Origin: a bacterium Ga0077546
GTDB lineage: Bacteria; Cyanobacteriota; Vampirovibrionia; Obscuribacterales; Obscuribacteraceae
Direction of reading: 5' to 3'
DNA: 38,662 nt
Assembly (NCBI GenBank): GCA_001464165.1
Contig: LNEX01000593.1
Span: 1-38,662, forward strand
Part shown: in pieces, positions 7,431 to 14,500 of the stretch
Position numbering within the stretch: the stretch's first letter is position 1
Layout: each line of letters starts with the position of its first letter
Translations under genes and position numbers: made by a program
The notes under the pieces: model-generated
What the model was told of the DNA's origin: nothing
Databases searched by the model: none
What the model saw: the letters and a program-made list of their open reading frames with translations, nothing else

Positions 7431-7742
7431 TTAACGTGTGGCTGTGAGAACGCGGCCGGTGCGCGCCGGGGCAGCAGTGGTGCTCGATGGGTCGACTTCC
7501 TTGACTTCAATTTTGCTCTTGAAGCCCTGGCCGACGAAGGCGTTTGTCACTTCCACCGTCAGCTCGCTGCCGATGCTCAGGCCGCAAAAGCGGTCGAGCT
7601 TGGCGTTGCTGTCGCGGCCCTTGAGGCCACTCAAAGGGATGACGGTCTCCTGGCAGTTGTCCAGTTCGAGAACCAGACCACCGGAGATGATGCGAATCAC
7701 TTCCGCACCGATGACGTCACCAGTTTTCAGAATTACTTTCAT
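7431..7742 (-). CDS. S1/OB-like small protein
   Basis: 103 residues, start at ATG 7742 after a GAAGTGAAGAA stretch. The longer open frame upstream has no ribosome binding site and runs through a hairpin. The layout GDVIGAEVIRI..GGLVLEL..ETVIPLSGL...LSIGSELTVEV follows the strand order of an S1 RNA-binding domain, with a Gly-x-hydrophobic turn and an (I/L)xxGxxLxVxV strand. The match is by eye and moderate: the aromatic residues that usually contact RNA are missing. RNA binding is therefore an inference, though its setting among hairpin-rich messages makes it attractive. Confidence 0.7.
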   Translation of the reverse strand: MKVILKTGDVIGAEVIRIISGGLVLELDNCQETVIPLSGLKGRDSNAKLDRFCGLSIGSELTVEVTNAFVGQGFKSKIEVKEVDPSSTTAAPARTGRVLTATR

Positions 7743-7820
7743 TTTCTTCACTTCTCTCAGACGAGCTTGCTTTTTGTTTTTGCTAGGCTCGGTGTTTTTC
7801 AAATTGCCATTGCCACAGAA

Positions 7821-7840
7821 AGAGCCCCGCAAGGGGCTCT
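7821..7840 (-). terminator. Perfect 8-bp GC-rich hairpin
   Basis: AGAGCCCC and GGGGCTCT enclose a four-base loop between the 7877-8377 and 7431-7742 genes. It is perfectly paired. In the minus direction a short CTCTTTCTG follows, so it is at most a weak terminator; it may protect or separate the flanking coding segments. Confidence 0.5.
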
Positions 7841-7876
7841 CTCTGCGCAAGGCCACGGACTGAACTGAGCTGGCGC

Positions 7877-8377
7877 TTAGTTCAGGTAGGTGCGGCGGCG
7901 GCGGCCGAAGAAACGGTCGTCGCGACGGCACTCGGCAGCCATGTCGACGGCGTCACCGAGGGTCCAGCCGGTCGCGCGAGCGAACTTGTCGGCGAACGAC
8001 AGTTTCGCGGTGCGACTGGTGCGGCGGCGGCGGCCGAAGAAACGGTCGTCGCGACGGCACTCGGCAGCCATGTCCATGGCGTCGCCGAAGGTCCAGCCGG
8101 TCTCGAGTTCGAAGCGGGCGGCGAACTGCTCGACCGTCTCGTCCGTCTCGACCGACAGGCTCGGATCGGCTTCCAGGGCGGTGGTGCAGGCGTTGAGCCA
8201 GCTCCATCCAGTGGCAGCTTCGAACTCGGCGACTTGGGCTTCGTTCTTGCTGGCGAGCAGCGCCTGCAACTTCATGTTGTTGAGGGCCATGTTGTTGATG
8301 ACACCGCTGAAGCAGCCGGAGTTGACGCCGTTGTTGCCGCTGGTGCTGGTCATGGTCATGTTCAGATTCGTTTTCAT
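7877..8377 (-). CDS. TGW-repeat protein A
   Basis: 166 residues, start at ATG 8377 after AAAGGGAAACC. The N-terminus MKTNLNMTMT is Asn/Thr/Ser-rich, followed by three copies of a module with core F-x(3)-TGW-[ST]-x(2)-[DN]A-x(5)-E: ATGWSWLNA, ETGWTFGDAMDMAAE and ATGWTLGDAVDMAAE. The last two each end in a DDRFFGRRRRT tail, and their DNA is a direct repeat at a 129-bp offset, i.e. a recent internal duplication. Two close relatives follow upstream (8597-9055, 9237-9737). The module looks like a short helical repeat with a conserved Trp. I know of no described family. The Arg-rich tails suggest an acidic partner such as RNA (inference). Confidence 0.8.
   Translation of the reverse strand: MKTNLNMTMTSTSGNNGVNSGCFSGVINNMALNNMKLQALLASKNEAQVAEFEAATGWSWLNACTTALEADPSLSVETDETVEQFAARFELETGWTFGDAMDMAAECRRDDRFFGRRRRTSRTAKLSFADKFARATGWTLGDAVDMAAECRRDDRFFGRRRRTYLN
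7891..8074 (-). repeat. 129-bp direct repeat inside TGW protein A
   Basis: About 50 bases starting at 7891 recur almost unchanged from 8020, encoding the repeated DMAAECRRDDRFFGRRRR segment twice. The near-identity at DNA level points to a recent duplication in the 3' end of the gene. Confidence 0.8.
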
Positions 8378-8417
8378 GGTTTGGTTTCCCTTTCTTTCGT
8401 TTAGGTTCTGTTCAATA

Positions 8418-8575
8418 CAAGAGGCAGCGTGGTAACTACATCGGCCTGCTGCTACCTGGTGGCAGGCCAATGTTTTTTTGTCAGTGACAGAGCCGTTGTG
8501 CGGTTCTGTCACTTAACAGTGGTGCGAAAAAAGACGACCACGGCAAAAGACTGCTCTTTGCAGAACAGCCTCTTG
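8418..8575 (-). ncRNA. Structured RNA element, copy 1
   Basis: The element lies between TGW genes B and A. Outer arms CAAGAGGC (8418-8425) and GCCTCTTG (8568-8575) close it. Inside are a stem 8438-8449 with 8462-8473, a 13-bp hairpin 8483-8513, and a CTGCTC/GAACAG hairpin 8551-8568. A sister copy lies at 9090-9217 with compensatory base changes. It could be a leader of gene A or a processed intercistronic RNA. Confidence 0.6.
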
Positions 8576-8596
8576 CCTGGTCGCTTCTGCCGTTGC

Positions 8597-9055
8597 TTAG
8601 TGGCGAGTGCCGAAGATGCTGTCCTCGCGGCGCAGCTCGGCGGCCATGTCGACGGCGTCGCTGTAGGTCCAGCCGGTTTCGCGCTCGAAGCGGTCGTTGA
8701 ACGACTCGATCGTGACGCGATTGCGGCGGCTGGCCTTGAAGTTGGCTTCGGTCTCGGCCAGGATGGCCTCGTCCACAGCGTCGCTCCACTTCCAGCCCGT
8801 GGCCGCCTCGAACTCGGCGATTTCGTCCGCGGTCTTGGTGGCGAGCAGGTTGGCGCTGCCGGCTTCCAGAGCGGTGGTGCAGGCGTCGTGCCAGCTCCAA
8901 CCGGTCTCGGCTTCGAACGACAGCACGGCCGCCGCGTTCTTGCTGCCGAGCAGGATCTGCAGCGCGGCGCTGTTGATGACACCGAGGTTGGTGCCGTTGT
9001 TGTTGCCAATGTTGCCATTGGTGCGGGTCATGGTCATGTTCAGATTCGTGTTCAT
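8597..9055 (-). CDS. TGW-repeat protein B
   Basis: 152 residues, start at ATG 9055 after AAAAGGAAACTACC. It has the same design as its neighbours: an Asn/Thr-rich N-terminus (MNTNLNMTMT, nearly that of protein A), then three TGW modules (ETGWSWHDA, ATGWKWSDAVDEA, ETGWTYSDAVDMAAE) and a short SIFGTRH end. The last 65 bases are identical to the end of protein C at an offset of 640 bp, while the start matches protein A. The three genes are thus a mosaic tandem array. Function unknown. The conserved Trp-x-DA and the even spacing of about 40 residues suggest a stacked helical scaffold. Confidence 0.8.
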   Translation of the reverse strand: MNTNLNMTMTRTNGNIGNNNGTNLGVINSAALQILLGSKNAAAVLSFEAETGWSWHDACTTALEAGSANLLATKTADEIAEFEAATGWKWSDAVDEAILAETEANFKASRRNRVTIESFNDRFERETGWTYSDAVDMAAELRREDSIFGTRH

Positions 9056-9089
9056 GGTAGTTTCCTTTTGGTTTGGTTTCTGTTCAATA

Positions 9090-9217
9090 CAAGAGGCAGC
9101 GGGTTGGTTAAGGCCGTCGGTCTGCTGCTGCCTGGTGGCAGGCCGACGGGGTTCTCAGTAACAGACACAGCGGCCCGAGCCAAAACAAAAGACTGCTCCT
9201 TGTGGAACAGCCTCTTG
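9090..9217 (-). ncRNA. Structured RNA element, copy 2
   Basis: Sister of 8418-8575, between TGW genes C and B. It has the same closing arms CAAGAGGC/GCCTCTTG, a 12-bp stem 9114-9125 with 9138-9149, and a CTGCTCC/GGAACAG hairpin 9193-9210. Relative to copy 1, A-T pairs at two stem positions are replaced by C-G and G-C, i.e. both sides changed together. The third hairpin of copy 1 is not conserved. Confidence 0.6.
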
Positions 9218-9236
9218 CCTGGCTCTGGGTCAACTG

Positions 9237-9737
9237 TTAGTGGCGAGTGCCGAAGATGCTGTCCTCGCGGCGCAGCTCGGCGGCCATGTCGACGGCGTCG
9301 CCGTAGGTCCAGCCGGTCTCGCGTTCGAACCTGTCGTTGGGCGACTCGTTCTCGGCGCTCTGGCTGAGCTCACGGAGCCTGGCTTCGATGCCGGCGAGAA
9401 TGCTCTCGTCGACAGCGTCGCTCCACTTCCAGCCGGTGGCCTCCTCGAACTCGGCGATTTCATCGGCGCTCTTGCTGGCGAGCAAGTTTGCCGTGTCCGT
9501 TTCGATGGAGGTTTCGCAGGCAGCCTGCCAGGTCCAGCCGGTCTCCGCTTCGAACTCCGCGCGCTGCGCTTCGTTCTTGCTGGCGATCAGCAGCTGCAAG
9601 GCGGGGCTGCCGTTGTTGTCGCTGATGAAACCAGCCGGGTGCCCGAAGAGTTCAGCGATGCGCTGGTCGTTGGTGAAGTCGCCACCGTTGATGATGACGA
9701 TGATGCCGTTCTTGTCACTGCTCATGTTGGTTTTCAT
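9237..9737 (-). CDS. TGW-repeat protein C
   Basis: 166 residues, start at ATG 9737 after ACGGAGAAAGC. It has an N-terminal strand-rich segment of its own (GIIVIINGGDF), then three TGW modules (ETGWTWQAA, ATGWKWSDAVDES, ETGWTYGDAVDMAAE) and the SIFGTRH tail shared with protein B. Between modules, SKNEAQRAEFE and SKSADEIAEFE repeat as a linker motif also seen in A and B. It is the first gene of the trio in transcription order. Family unknown; the repeat is internally consistent across nine modules in the three proteins. Confidence 0.8.
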   Translation of the reverse strand: MKTNMSSDKNGIIVIINGGDFTNDQRIAELFGHPAGFISDNNGSPALQLLIASKNEAQRAEFEAETGWTWQAACETSIETDTANLLASKSADEIAEFEEATGWKWSDAVDESILAGIEARLRELSQSAENESPNDRFERETGWTYGDAVDMAAELRREDSIFGTRH

Positions 9738-9875
9738 ATGCTTTCTCCGTTGGTATGGTCTTTCGACCGGGTTAACTGATTGACACGAAACACAGACCTA
9801 GAGCAGGTCCGTTACTGACGACACTGCTTTGCCGAAGCTAAGACAATGCCGGTTTTCTCCAGCTGACCTGATTGC

Positions 9876-10289
9876 TCAGTGCAGCGCTCCGGAGATGTTC
9901 TGCGACCGCAGGCTCAGATACAGCGCTTCGGGAATGAAGCACCGCACTGTGTCGAAGTCGCAAAAGCGGTTGATGATGCTGGCACCGTGCGCCGAGACGC
10001 ACAGCAGCTCAGCACCAAGGGCATCGGGTTTGGCGCTGACGACGATGTCACCACAGCGGCAGAGGCCGTCGTAGATGTCGTCGGGCACGTTCAGGCAGAA
10101 GATGTCCATGCCCTTGTTGGCCACCTCGATGTCGGAAGCGATGTCGAGAGCGAGTCTCTCCGCCGCTTCCAGGCTCGAGTGCACCAGGTCTCCGCGCTTG
10201 TCGTTGAGCACGGGGGCACCATCTGCGTTGATGTGTTCGACGATCCAGTTTCTTTCCTGGAAAGTCGCGACGTAAAACAACTGAGCCAT
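9876..10289 (-). CDS. Hypothetical protein with scattered cysteines
   Basis: 137 residues, start at ATG 10289 after AAGGAGGCCAAG. It looks alpha/beta: an N-terminal YVATFQERNWIVEHI, a helix SLEAAERLALDIA, then strands separated by DDIYDGLCRCGDIVV and CVSAHGASIINRFCDF. Five Cys occur, but without the spacing of a known zinc site. No family is recognised. A 138-base gap with only a weak GACCT/AGGTC hairpin separates it from TGW protein C. Confidence 0.72.
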   Translation of the reverse strand: MAQLFYVATFQERNWIVEHINADGAPVLNDKRGDLVHSSLEAAERLALDIASDIEVANKGMDIFCLNVPDDIYDGLCRCGDIVVSAKPDALGAELLCVSAHGASIINRFCDFDTVRCFIPEALYLSLRSQNISGALH

Positions 10290-10321
10290 CTTGGCCTCCT
10301 TGTCTTAATTAGATAAGGGCC

Positions 10322-10735
10322 TCAGAACACCACCTCCATGTGGGGGCAGCGCTCCTTGACCGACGGGTAGTTGTAGTGAGGGAAGTGGTCGTCCCGGCCG
10401 TAGGCCTCCTTGTGGCTGTTCAGCGGCTGCTCGCCGTTGCCGACCAGCAGTTCGTTGATGAGCTGAAAGGACATGTTGCCGTCCTCTTGCGTGCGCCAGA
10501 CCACACGACCGAGGAACTCGGCGTCGCCGATCGCCTTGACCAGACGCTGATGCACCTCGGGGTTCTTCACGACCACATCTTCGATGTGTTCGTTGCTGGC
10601 CCCGGGGGTGATGGCGTGACCGCGGGTGCAGCCGAAGGCGAAGAGGCCGCTGGCCAGGTCGTCGTCGGTGATGCGGCCAGCCTTGAGGGCGTACATCAGG
10701 CCAGTGAAGGAGATGAACAGCTTGCGTTTCTGCAT
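10322..10735 (-). CDS. Hypothetical protein
   Basis: 137 residues, start at ATG 10735 after AAAGGATTCATC. The N-terminal half contains FISFTGLMYALKAGRITDDD and a FGCTRGHAITPG turn; the C-terminal half is charged and ends PHMEVVF. It has no membrane segment and no recognised motif. It is packed 32 bases from the next gene and 27 from the previous one, suggesting co-expression with the RapZ-like gene just upstream. Confidence 0.7.
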   Translation of the reverse strand: MQKRKLFISFTGLMYALKAGRITDDDLASGLFAFGCTRGHAITPGASNEHIEDVVVKNPEVHQRLVKAIGDAEFLGRVVWRTQEDGNMSFQLINELLVGNGEQPLNSHKEAYGRDDHFPHYNYPSVKERCPHMEVVF

Positions 10736-10762
10736 GATGAATCCTTTCAGCGCAGAGTTGAG

Positions 10763-11173
10763 TTAATCGCGACCGAGGTCACGATGGCTGACGACGACAT
10801 GGCAGTTCCACTGCGGGTTCTGCTTGATCAAGCCGCTGACGATGGCCTGCGCTTTGAGGGCGAAGAATCGTGAGCGGTGCTTGCCTCCAGTGCAAGCGAA
10901 GACGAGCTTCACCTCTTCCGGGTGATAGCTCTTGGCGGCGAGGTGGCCAGGCAGCAAGGCCTTGAGCACCGCAGGAAGCGCAGACAGCATGAGCTGCACG
11001 CTTTCTTCGTTCTCAAGAAATTGCTGCACTGGCTCGTCTGCTCCGGTCAGGTGCTTTAGGTGCGGCTCGTAGAACGGGTTCTTGAAGCTACGGCAATCGA
11101 GAACGAAAGCCGCATCAGCAGGAGGTACCCCGTGCTTGTAGCCGCACGACATGATGCGAATGGTTTTCTTCAT
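10763..11173 (-). CDS. Standalone RapZ C-terminal-domain protein
   Basis: 136 residues, start at ATG 11173 after GGGAGGTGCC. It aligns by eye along its whole length with the C-terminal domain of RapZ: SCGYKHGVPPADAAFVLDCR, NPFYEPHLKHLTGADEPV, FACTGGKHRS and a final SHRDL. In E. coli that domain binds the small RNAs GlmY/GlmZ and glucosamine-6-phosphate, while the N-terminal domain carries a Walker A motif. The N-terminal domain is completely absent here, so this is a free sensing or RNA-binding module. Its place in an operon full of RNA hairpins fits an RNA-related job, but the ligand is unknown. Confidence 0.88.
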   Translation of the reverse strand: MKKTIRIMSCGYKHGVPPADAAFVLDCRSFKNPFYEPHLKHLTGADEPVQQFLENEESVQLMLSALPAVLKALLPGHLAAKSYHPEEVKLVFACTGGKHRSRFFALKAQAIVSGLIKQNPQWNCHVVVSHRDLGRD

Positions 11174-11183
11174 GGCACCTCCC

Positions 11184-11617
11184 TTACTGCCGGGCGAAGT
11201 TGACGTGGAAGTTGGGGTCCATCACCGGCATGAAGCGACGCACCAGAGCTTTGGTGTATTGCGCCAGAAAGGTGAAGGTGCCGTCGGCGTTGCGCTCGAA
11301 CCAGTCGTGTTCAAGCTTGACGGCGTAGCCCCCCTTGCTGGCGAAGGAGAAGTCGACCAGAATCTTGCGACCCTCGGCCTCGTTGATGAGGTAAAAGTCG
11401 ATTCCCTGCCGGTCTTCCTTGCCGCCCACCTCGGTTTCTTGACCGCTCCAGCCAGTGTTGGCCTGCTTCAAGAAGGCGATGATGAACAGGCTGGCTCTGC
11501 GCGAGTCATGGGCTTGCGGCCGACCTCGCTTTTGTCACCGATTTGGCGACTGCTGTAGCCGATTGGCCTGATGGTTGCTGTGTTGTCGCGTGGCGACGTT
11601 TGCATTGCTGTGCTCAT
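11184..11617 (-). CDS. Hypothetical protein, apparently frameshifted
   Basis: A good start (ATG 11617, GAGGAAACC before it) opens a frame that stops at 11468 after 49 residues. The coding signal then continues in the next frame to 11184 (95 residues from a TTG at 11471: GWSGQETEVGG, KILVDFSFASKGGYAVKLEH). Upstream of the TTG the second frame stays open and protein-like (SRRASLFIIAFLKQ) back to a stop near 11547. One indel between about 11470 and 11550 would join both into one protein of about 143 residues. It could be a real decayed gene or a sequencing error. Family unknown. Confidence 0.6.
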
Positions 11618-11767
11618 GGTTTCCTCGTTTTGGTTGTTTGCGGAAATAAATTTCCAGGTGATACTTCTGCGGCAGCGGAATGCTGACGCAGTGCCGATTT
11701 CTTACCGTCGGCTTAAGAGACTTCTCAGTCTCACGCGGCCGCAGACCAGATTTCTCTGCTGCGTTTT

Positions 11768-11794
11768 GGAGTCCTAGCTAGGCGCTAGAACTCC
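11768..11794 (-). terminator. Hairpin between the 11828-12199 and 11184-11617 genes
   Basis: GGAGTCCTAGC and GCTAGAACTCC pair around TAGGC. The single mismatch is a G-U pair only in minus-strand RNA. No long U run. Another small dyad, GGAAAT/ATTTCC, lies close to the next gene's start in the same 210-base gap. Confidence 0.5.
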
Positions 11795-11827
11795 AGGCAG
11801 GAGCAATTGCTTGCTTCTGCTCTTGCT

Positions 11828-12199
11828 TCAGGCCTTCAAGTGACGACCGAGGTTGCGAGCAGCCTCATTTTCGGCAGTCGAACGGTGCGGGTCGTACTGC
11901 GTCGGGTCGGGCTCGACCTTGTGAATCGGGCCACCGGGGGTGGTGACGAACATGCGCAGCTGCTTGGTGGTCAACCACGACTGGCCGTCACGGTTGCGCA
12001 CCATGTGGTTGCCGCTGTCGAAGATGCGCAGCCGGCCATCGAAGCCTTCGCCTTCGAGCAGACGCAGCGCTTCGGCCAGCATCTCCTGATGGTCGTTCGC
12101 GGTGAACGGCGCTTTTTCGCGACGCATACCTTCCACAACCATCAGGGTGTGATAGCCGCCCTCGATCTCGTTGATGTAGAGTTCCAGTGACTTGGCCAT
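11828..12199 (-). CDS. Hypothetical protein
   Basis: 123 residues, start at ATG 12199 after TAGGAGAACACC. It begins with a strand-turn-strand (SLELYINEIEGGYHTLMVVEG), a helix (DHQEMLAEALRLLEGEGFDG), and another strand pair (LRIFDSGNHMV). The opening loosely recalls the start of the 4057-5403 product (KLVLTKT....YILYVNELKG), so the two may share a small domain. The C-terminus is polar and Arg/His-rich. No known family. Confidence 0.72.
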   Translation of the reverse strand: MAKSLELYINEIEGGYHTLMVVEGMRREKAPFTANDHQEMLAEALRLLEGEGFDGRLRIFDSGNHMVRNRDGQSWLTTKQLRMFVTTPGGPIHKVEPDPTQYDPHRSTAENEAARNLGRHLKA

Positions 12200-12234
12200 G
12201 GTGTTCTCCTAGTTACTAGTTTCCGAAACGAAAA

Positions 12235-12262
12235 CCCAGACTCTCCTTGCGAAGAGCCTGGG
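12235..12262 (-). terminator. 12-bp hairpin with GCAA loop
   Basis: In minus-strand RNA the stem is unbroken, with two G-U pairs and a GCAA (GNRA) tetraloop, followed by UUUUCGUUUCGG. On the plus strand the same two positions are mismatched. It lies just after the 12286-13182 gene and is the most terminator-like element inside the block. Confidence 0.6.
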
Positions 12263-12285
12263 CTGGATTACCGGCAGTCAACTTG

Positions 12286-13182
12286 TTAGGCCGCCACGGC
12301 TTCTGCTTGCACTTGCTCGCAGACTTCGTTGACGACAGTGTCGACCTCCGCTGCGCCGCTGCCCTTGAGAGCCGCACGGAACTTCCGCGAATGCTCGTTC
12401 GGGCTGACCGCACCGATGATGTCGGCCATTTCCTTGATGAACTGACGCGCGACTCGGAGGTGAGCAAGGCGCTCGTCCATGTCGGTTGTCGTGTTCATGA
12501 AGCCCGACCAGACGCTGGCCAGGATGCGAGTCTCGTAGTCACCAGACTCAGCGTAGAACCACTGGGTGATGCTGACGTCGATGTTCCATCGTGCCTTCGG
12601 GTCGCGCGTTGGCGGGCGGCCGCAGAGCCTGTCGACAATCGAGTGCTTGCTGATTTGCCAGAACGAACGCCATTCTCTGGTGAGACCAGTGGCGCCTTCG
12701 TAATAGCCGCTCGGCATAACTGCAGCCATGGTCTGGGTGGCAGCGCGTACCGGCTTGATGAACTCGTACGGTTGGTCGACCCGTTTGCGGTCACCTTGAG
12801 GGGTGAACAGCTCGAGCAGACCAACCTTGGCGAGTATCTGGCGCACGATGCTGCGGTGGTCGAGATAGTCGTGACCGACCACCGCAATGCCGAAGGCCTT
12901 GTTGCTGGGGTTGATGGCCCCGGCAAACGATGACCCCATCGCACTCATCATGCCGTGCCCGCCGAAGTCGCCGTCCAAGCTGACGCCGCTGTCGACAGAG
13001 ATACCGTCGTGATCGGCGCAGAACGAGTGCGCAACGCACAGTGCGTCGGCAGTTGCTCCGCCGCTGTGACCGTGCTCATAACCGAAGCCAATGTCGACTC
13101 CAGCCATGTGACCGGTGATGGCGTCGTTGCCATGACCGTCGAAGCCACCAACTCCGTGACCGTCGTGTGATCCGTGATCCAT
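12286..13182 (-). CDS. Hypothetical protein with His/Asp/Gly-rich N-terminus
   Basis: 298 residues, start at ATG 13182 after AAGGAGATTTATT. The first 90 residues are dominated by His, Asp and Gly (MDHGSHDGHGVGGFDGHG..) with two Cys and no hydrophobic core, suggesting a flexible metal-binding region. Residues 95-298 look like a folded, mostly helical domain with several Trp (REWRSFWQISKHSIVDRL, WNIDVSITQWFYAESGDYETRI). No family is recognised. A metal-sequestering or metal-sensing role is inferred from composition only. It lies one gene downstream of the Cas4-like nuclease. Confidence 0.75.
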   Translation of the reverse strand: MDHGSHDGHGVGGFDGHGNDAITGHMAGVDIGFGYEHGHSGGATADALCVAHSFCADHDGISVDSGVSLDGDFGGHGMMSAMGSSFAGAINPSNKAFGIAVVGHDYLDHRSIVRQILAKVGLLELFTPQGDRKRVDQPYEFIKPVRAATQTMAAVMPSGYYEGATGLTREWRSFWQISKHSIVDRLCGRPPTRDPKARWNIDVSITQWFYAESGDYETRILASVWSGFMNTTTDMDERLAHLRVARQFIKEMADIIGAVSPNEHSRKFRAALKGSGAAEVDTVVNEVCEQVQAEAVAA

Positions 13183-13204
13183 AATAAATCTCCTTCTTGT
13201 TTGT

Positions 13205-13245
13205 GAGGGCACCACAGCTGGTGTTGGCCAGTAGTTGGTGCCCTC
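13205..13245 (-). terminator. Perfect 10-bp inverted repeat between genes
   Basis: GAGGGCACCA and TGGTGCCCTC are separated by 21 bases, between the nuclease stop (13282) and the next start (13182). It can fold in both strands; no U run is visible. Confidence 0.5.
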
Positions 13246-13281
13246 GGGTTGTTGTTAATGTTGATTTACTAGTTACAAGGC

Positions 13282-14298
13282 TCAGGCGGCGTGGACAGAG
13301 CGGACTCCGTGCGACGCATGGGCGTGAACCAACGCTGCGGGTGCAGTGTTGGTGTCGTTGGCTGCCACTTCAGGAGTGTTGACCTGAACCAGCTTGGCAG
13401 CGATTGCGGCCGTCGACTCGTCAGCGAGCGCATTATGTGCGTCCTGCTCAGCCTGCCACTTGAGGCCGGCCGGGCAAGACTTTGCGAACTGACAGGTCTT
13501 GCAGCGGTTGCCAGTCTCAGCGCGGAACTCGCCGGTGGTCCAAGCCTTCTCCATCTTCTGGATGGTGACCTGGGTACCGTAGAGGGCCTGATCCTGGCTC
13601 TCGTTCAACCGACGTCCAAGCCAGTACGGCTTTTCTTCCGGCGTGTTGAGGATGTTGCCGAAGCGGTCGCGCAGGTAACGGACGGCGTAGCGGATGGGGC
13701 CTTCGTGACCGAAAGCCTTCGACATCTTGGCCACGTATGCCTGGAAGAACACCGAGGTGAGCTGCATGGCAGAACGATAGCGGCCGGCCTTCTGGTCAAT
13801 GACGTTGAGGTATGCGCCCCGGTCATTGCTCTTCAGGTCGGTCGAATCGAGCTTGGCGTACCACCAGGTCTGGGTGTAGTCGTCGAAATAAACCAGAGTT
13901 TCCTCCTTCTTCGACACCTTGGCGCCCTTGCTGTCTGCCTTCTGAGCAGCGGTGGAGACCTCGATCAGCTTCTTCACTTCAGCGACAACCCGCTCGCGCT
14001 CGACCTTGTCGGTGACAGTGGTGATGCGGCTGGCCAAGTCGTTGATGCGTTGTCCTTCCGGCTTCGCCGTTTCTTCGTGGACGATGTCGCCGACCTGCTC
14101 GGTGATAGACTGCTCGCCGGTGGCGTCGCCTTCTTTCCACTGCAGATAGAGCGCTTCGCACTCGAGGAATTTCTTGATGTCGGAGGCGCACACCGTGCGG
14201 TCCCAGTTGTTGATGGGAGCGATGGTGTAGTTGTTGTTCAGGATGCGCTGACGGAAAGTGCGCAGGCGGCCGAATTGCTTTACTTGGTTCGTTTTCAT
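13282..14298 (-). CDS. Cas4/AddB-like PD-(D/E)XK nuclease
   Basis: 338 residues, start at ATG 14298 after AAAGGAAATCATC. The motif order matches RecB-family nucleases: IKKFLECEALYLQW (Cys47, as in the FxxC.xxYL of Cas4), GDIVHEE (His74), AKLDSTD (Asp151), NVIDQK (Asp168, Lys170), a Q-rich helix FFQAYVAKM, and C-terminal CKTC....C (Cys266, 269, 275). Four such cysteines bind a 4Fe-4S cluster in Cas4 and AddB. The family acts on DNA ends or single strands in repair, CRISPR adaptation or phage recombination. No cas1, cas2 or repeat array is seen, so a CRISPR role is unsupported. The last 50 residues are a disordered Ala/Thr/Val/His tail. Confidence 0.85.
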   Translation of the reverse strand: MKTNQVKQFGRLRTFRQRILNNNYTIAPINNWDRTVCASDIKKFLECEALYLQWKEGDATGEQSITEQVGDIVHEETAKPEGQRINDLASRITTVTDKVERERVVAEVKKLIEVSTAAQKADSKGAKVSKKEETLVYFDDYTQTWWYAKLDSTDLKSNDRGAYLNVIDQKAGRYRSAMQLTSVFFQAYVAKMSKAFGHEGPIRYAVRYLRDRFGNILNTPEEKPYWLGRRLNESQDQALYGTQVTIQKMEKAWTTGEFRAETGNRCKTCQFAKSCPAGLKWQAEQDAHNALADESTAAIAAKLVQVNTPEVAANDTNTAPAALVHAHASHGVRSVHAA

Positions 14299-14500
14299 GA
14301 TGATTTCCTTTGTTTAAGTTCCACGTGATTGGGAATGTTTCCCCAGCCGTGCCCCTTTCCAGGCACGACCAGCACGAGACCACAAGCGGCTTTAGAAGCT
14401 ACTTGCGACCTCGCCCCACCGCAGGATGGTGCGGATTCGGGATTGTTAGGAGTTAGAGACTACTCAGTGATTAACCAGCTTGTAGTCCGAGGAGCGAGTG

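Noticed and set aside
13282..14298. CRISPR adaptation module around the Cas4-like gene
   Set aside because: No regularly spaced direct repeats and no cas1 or cas2 frame anywhere in the window.
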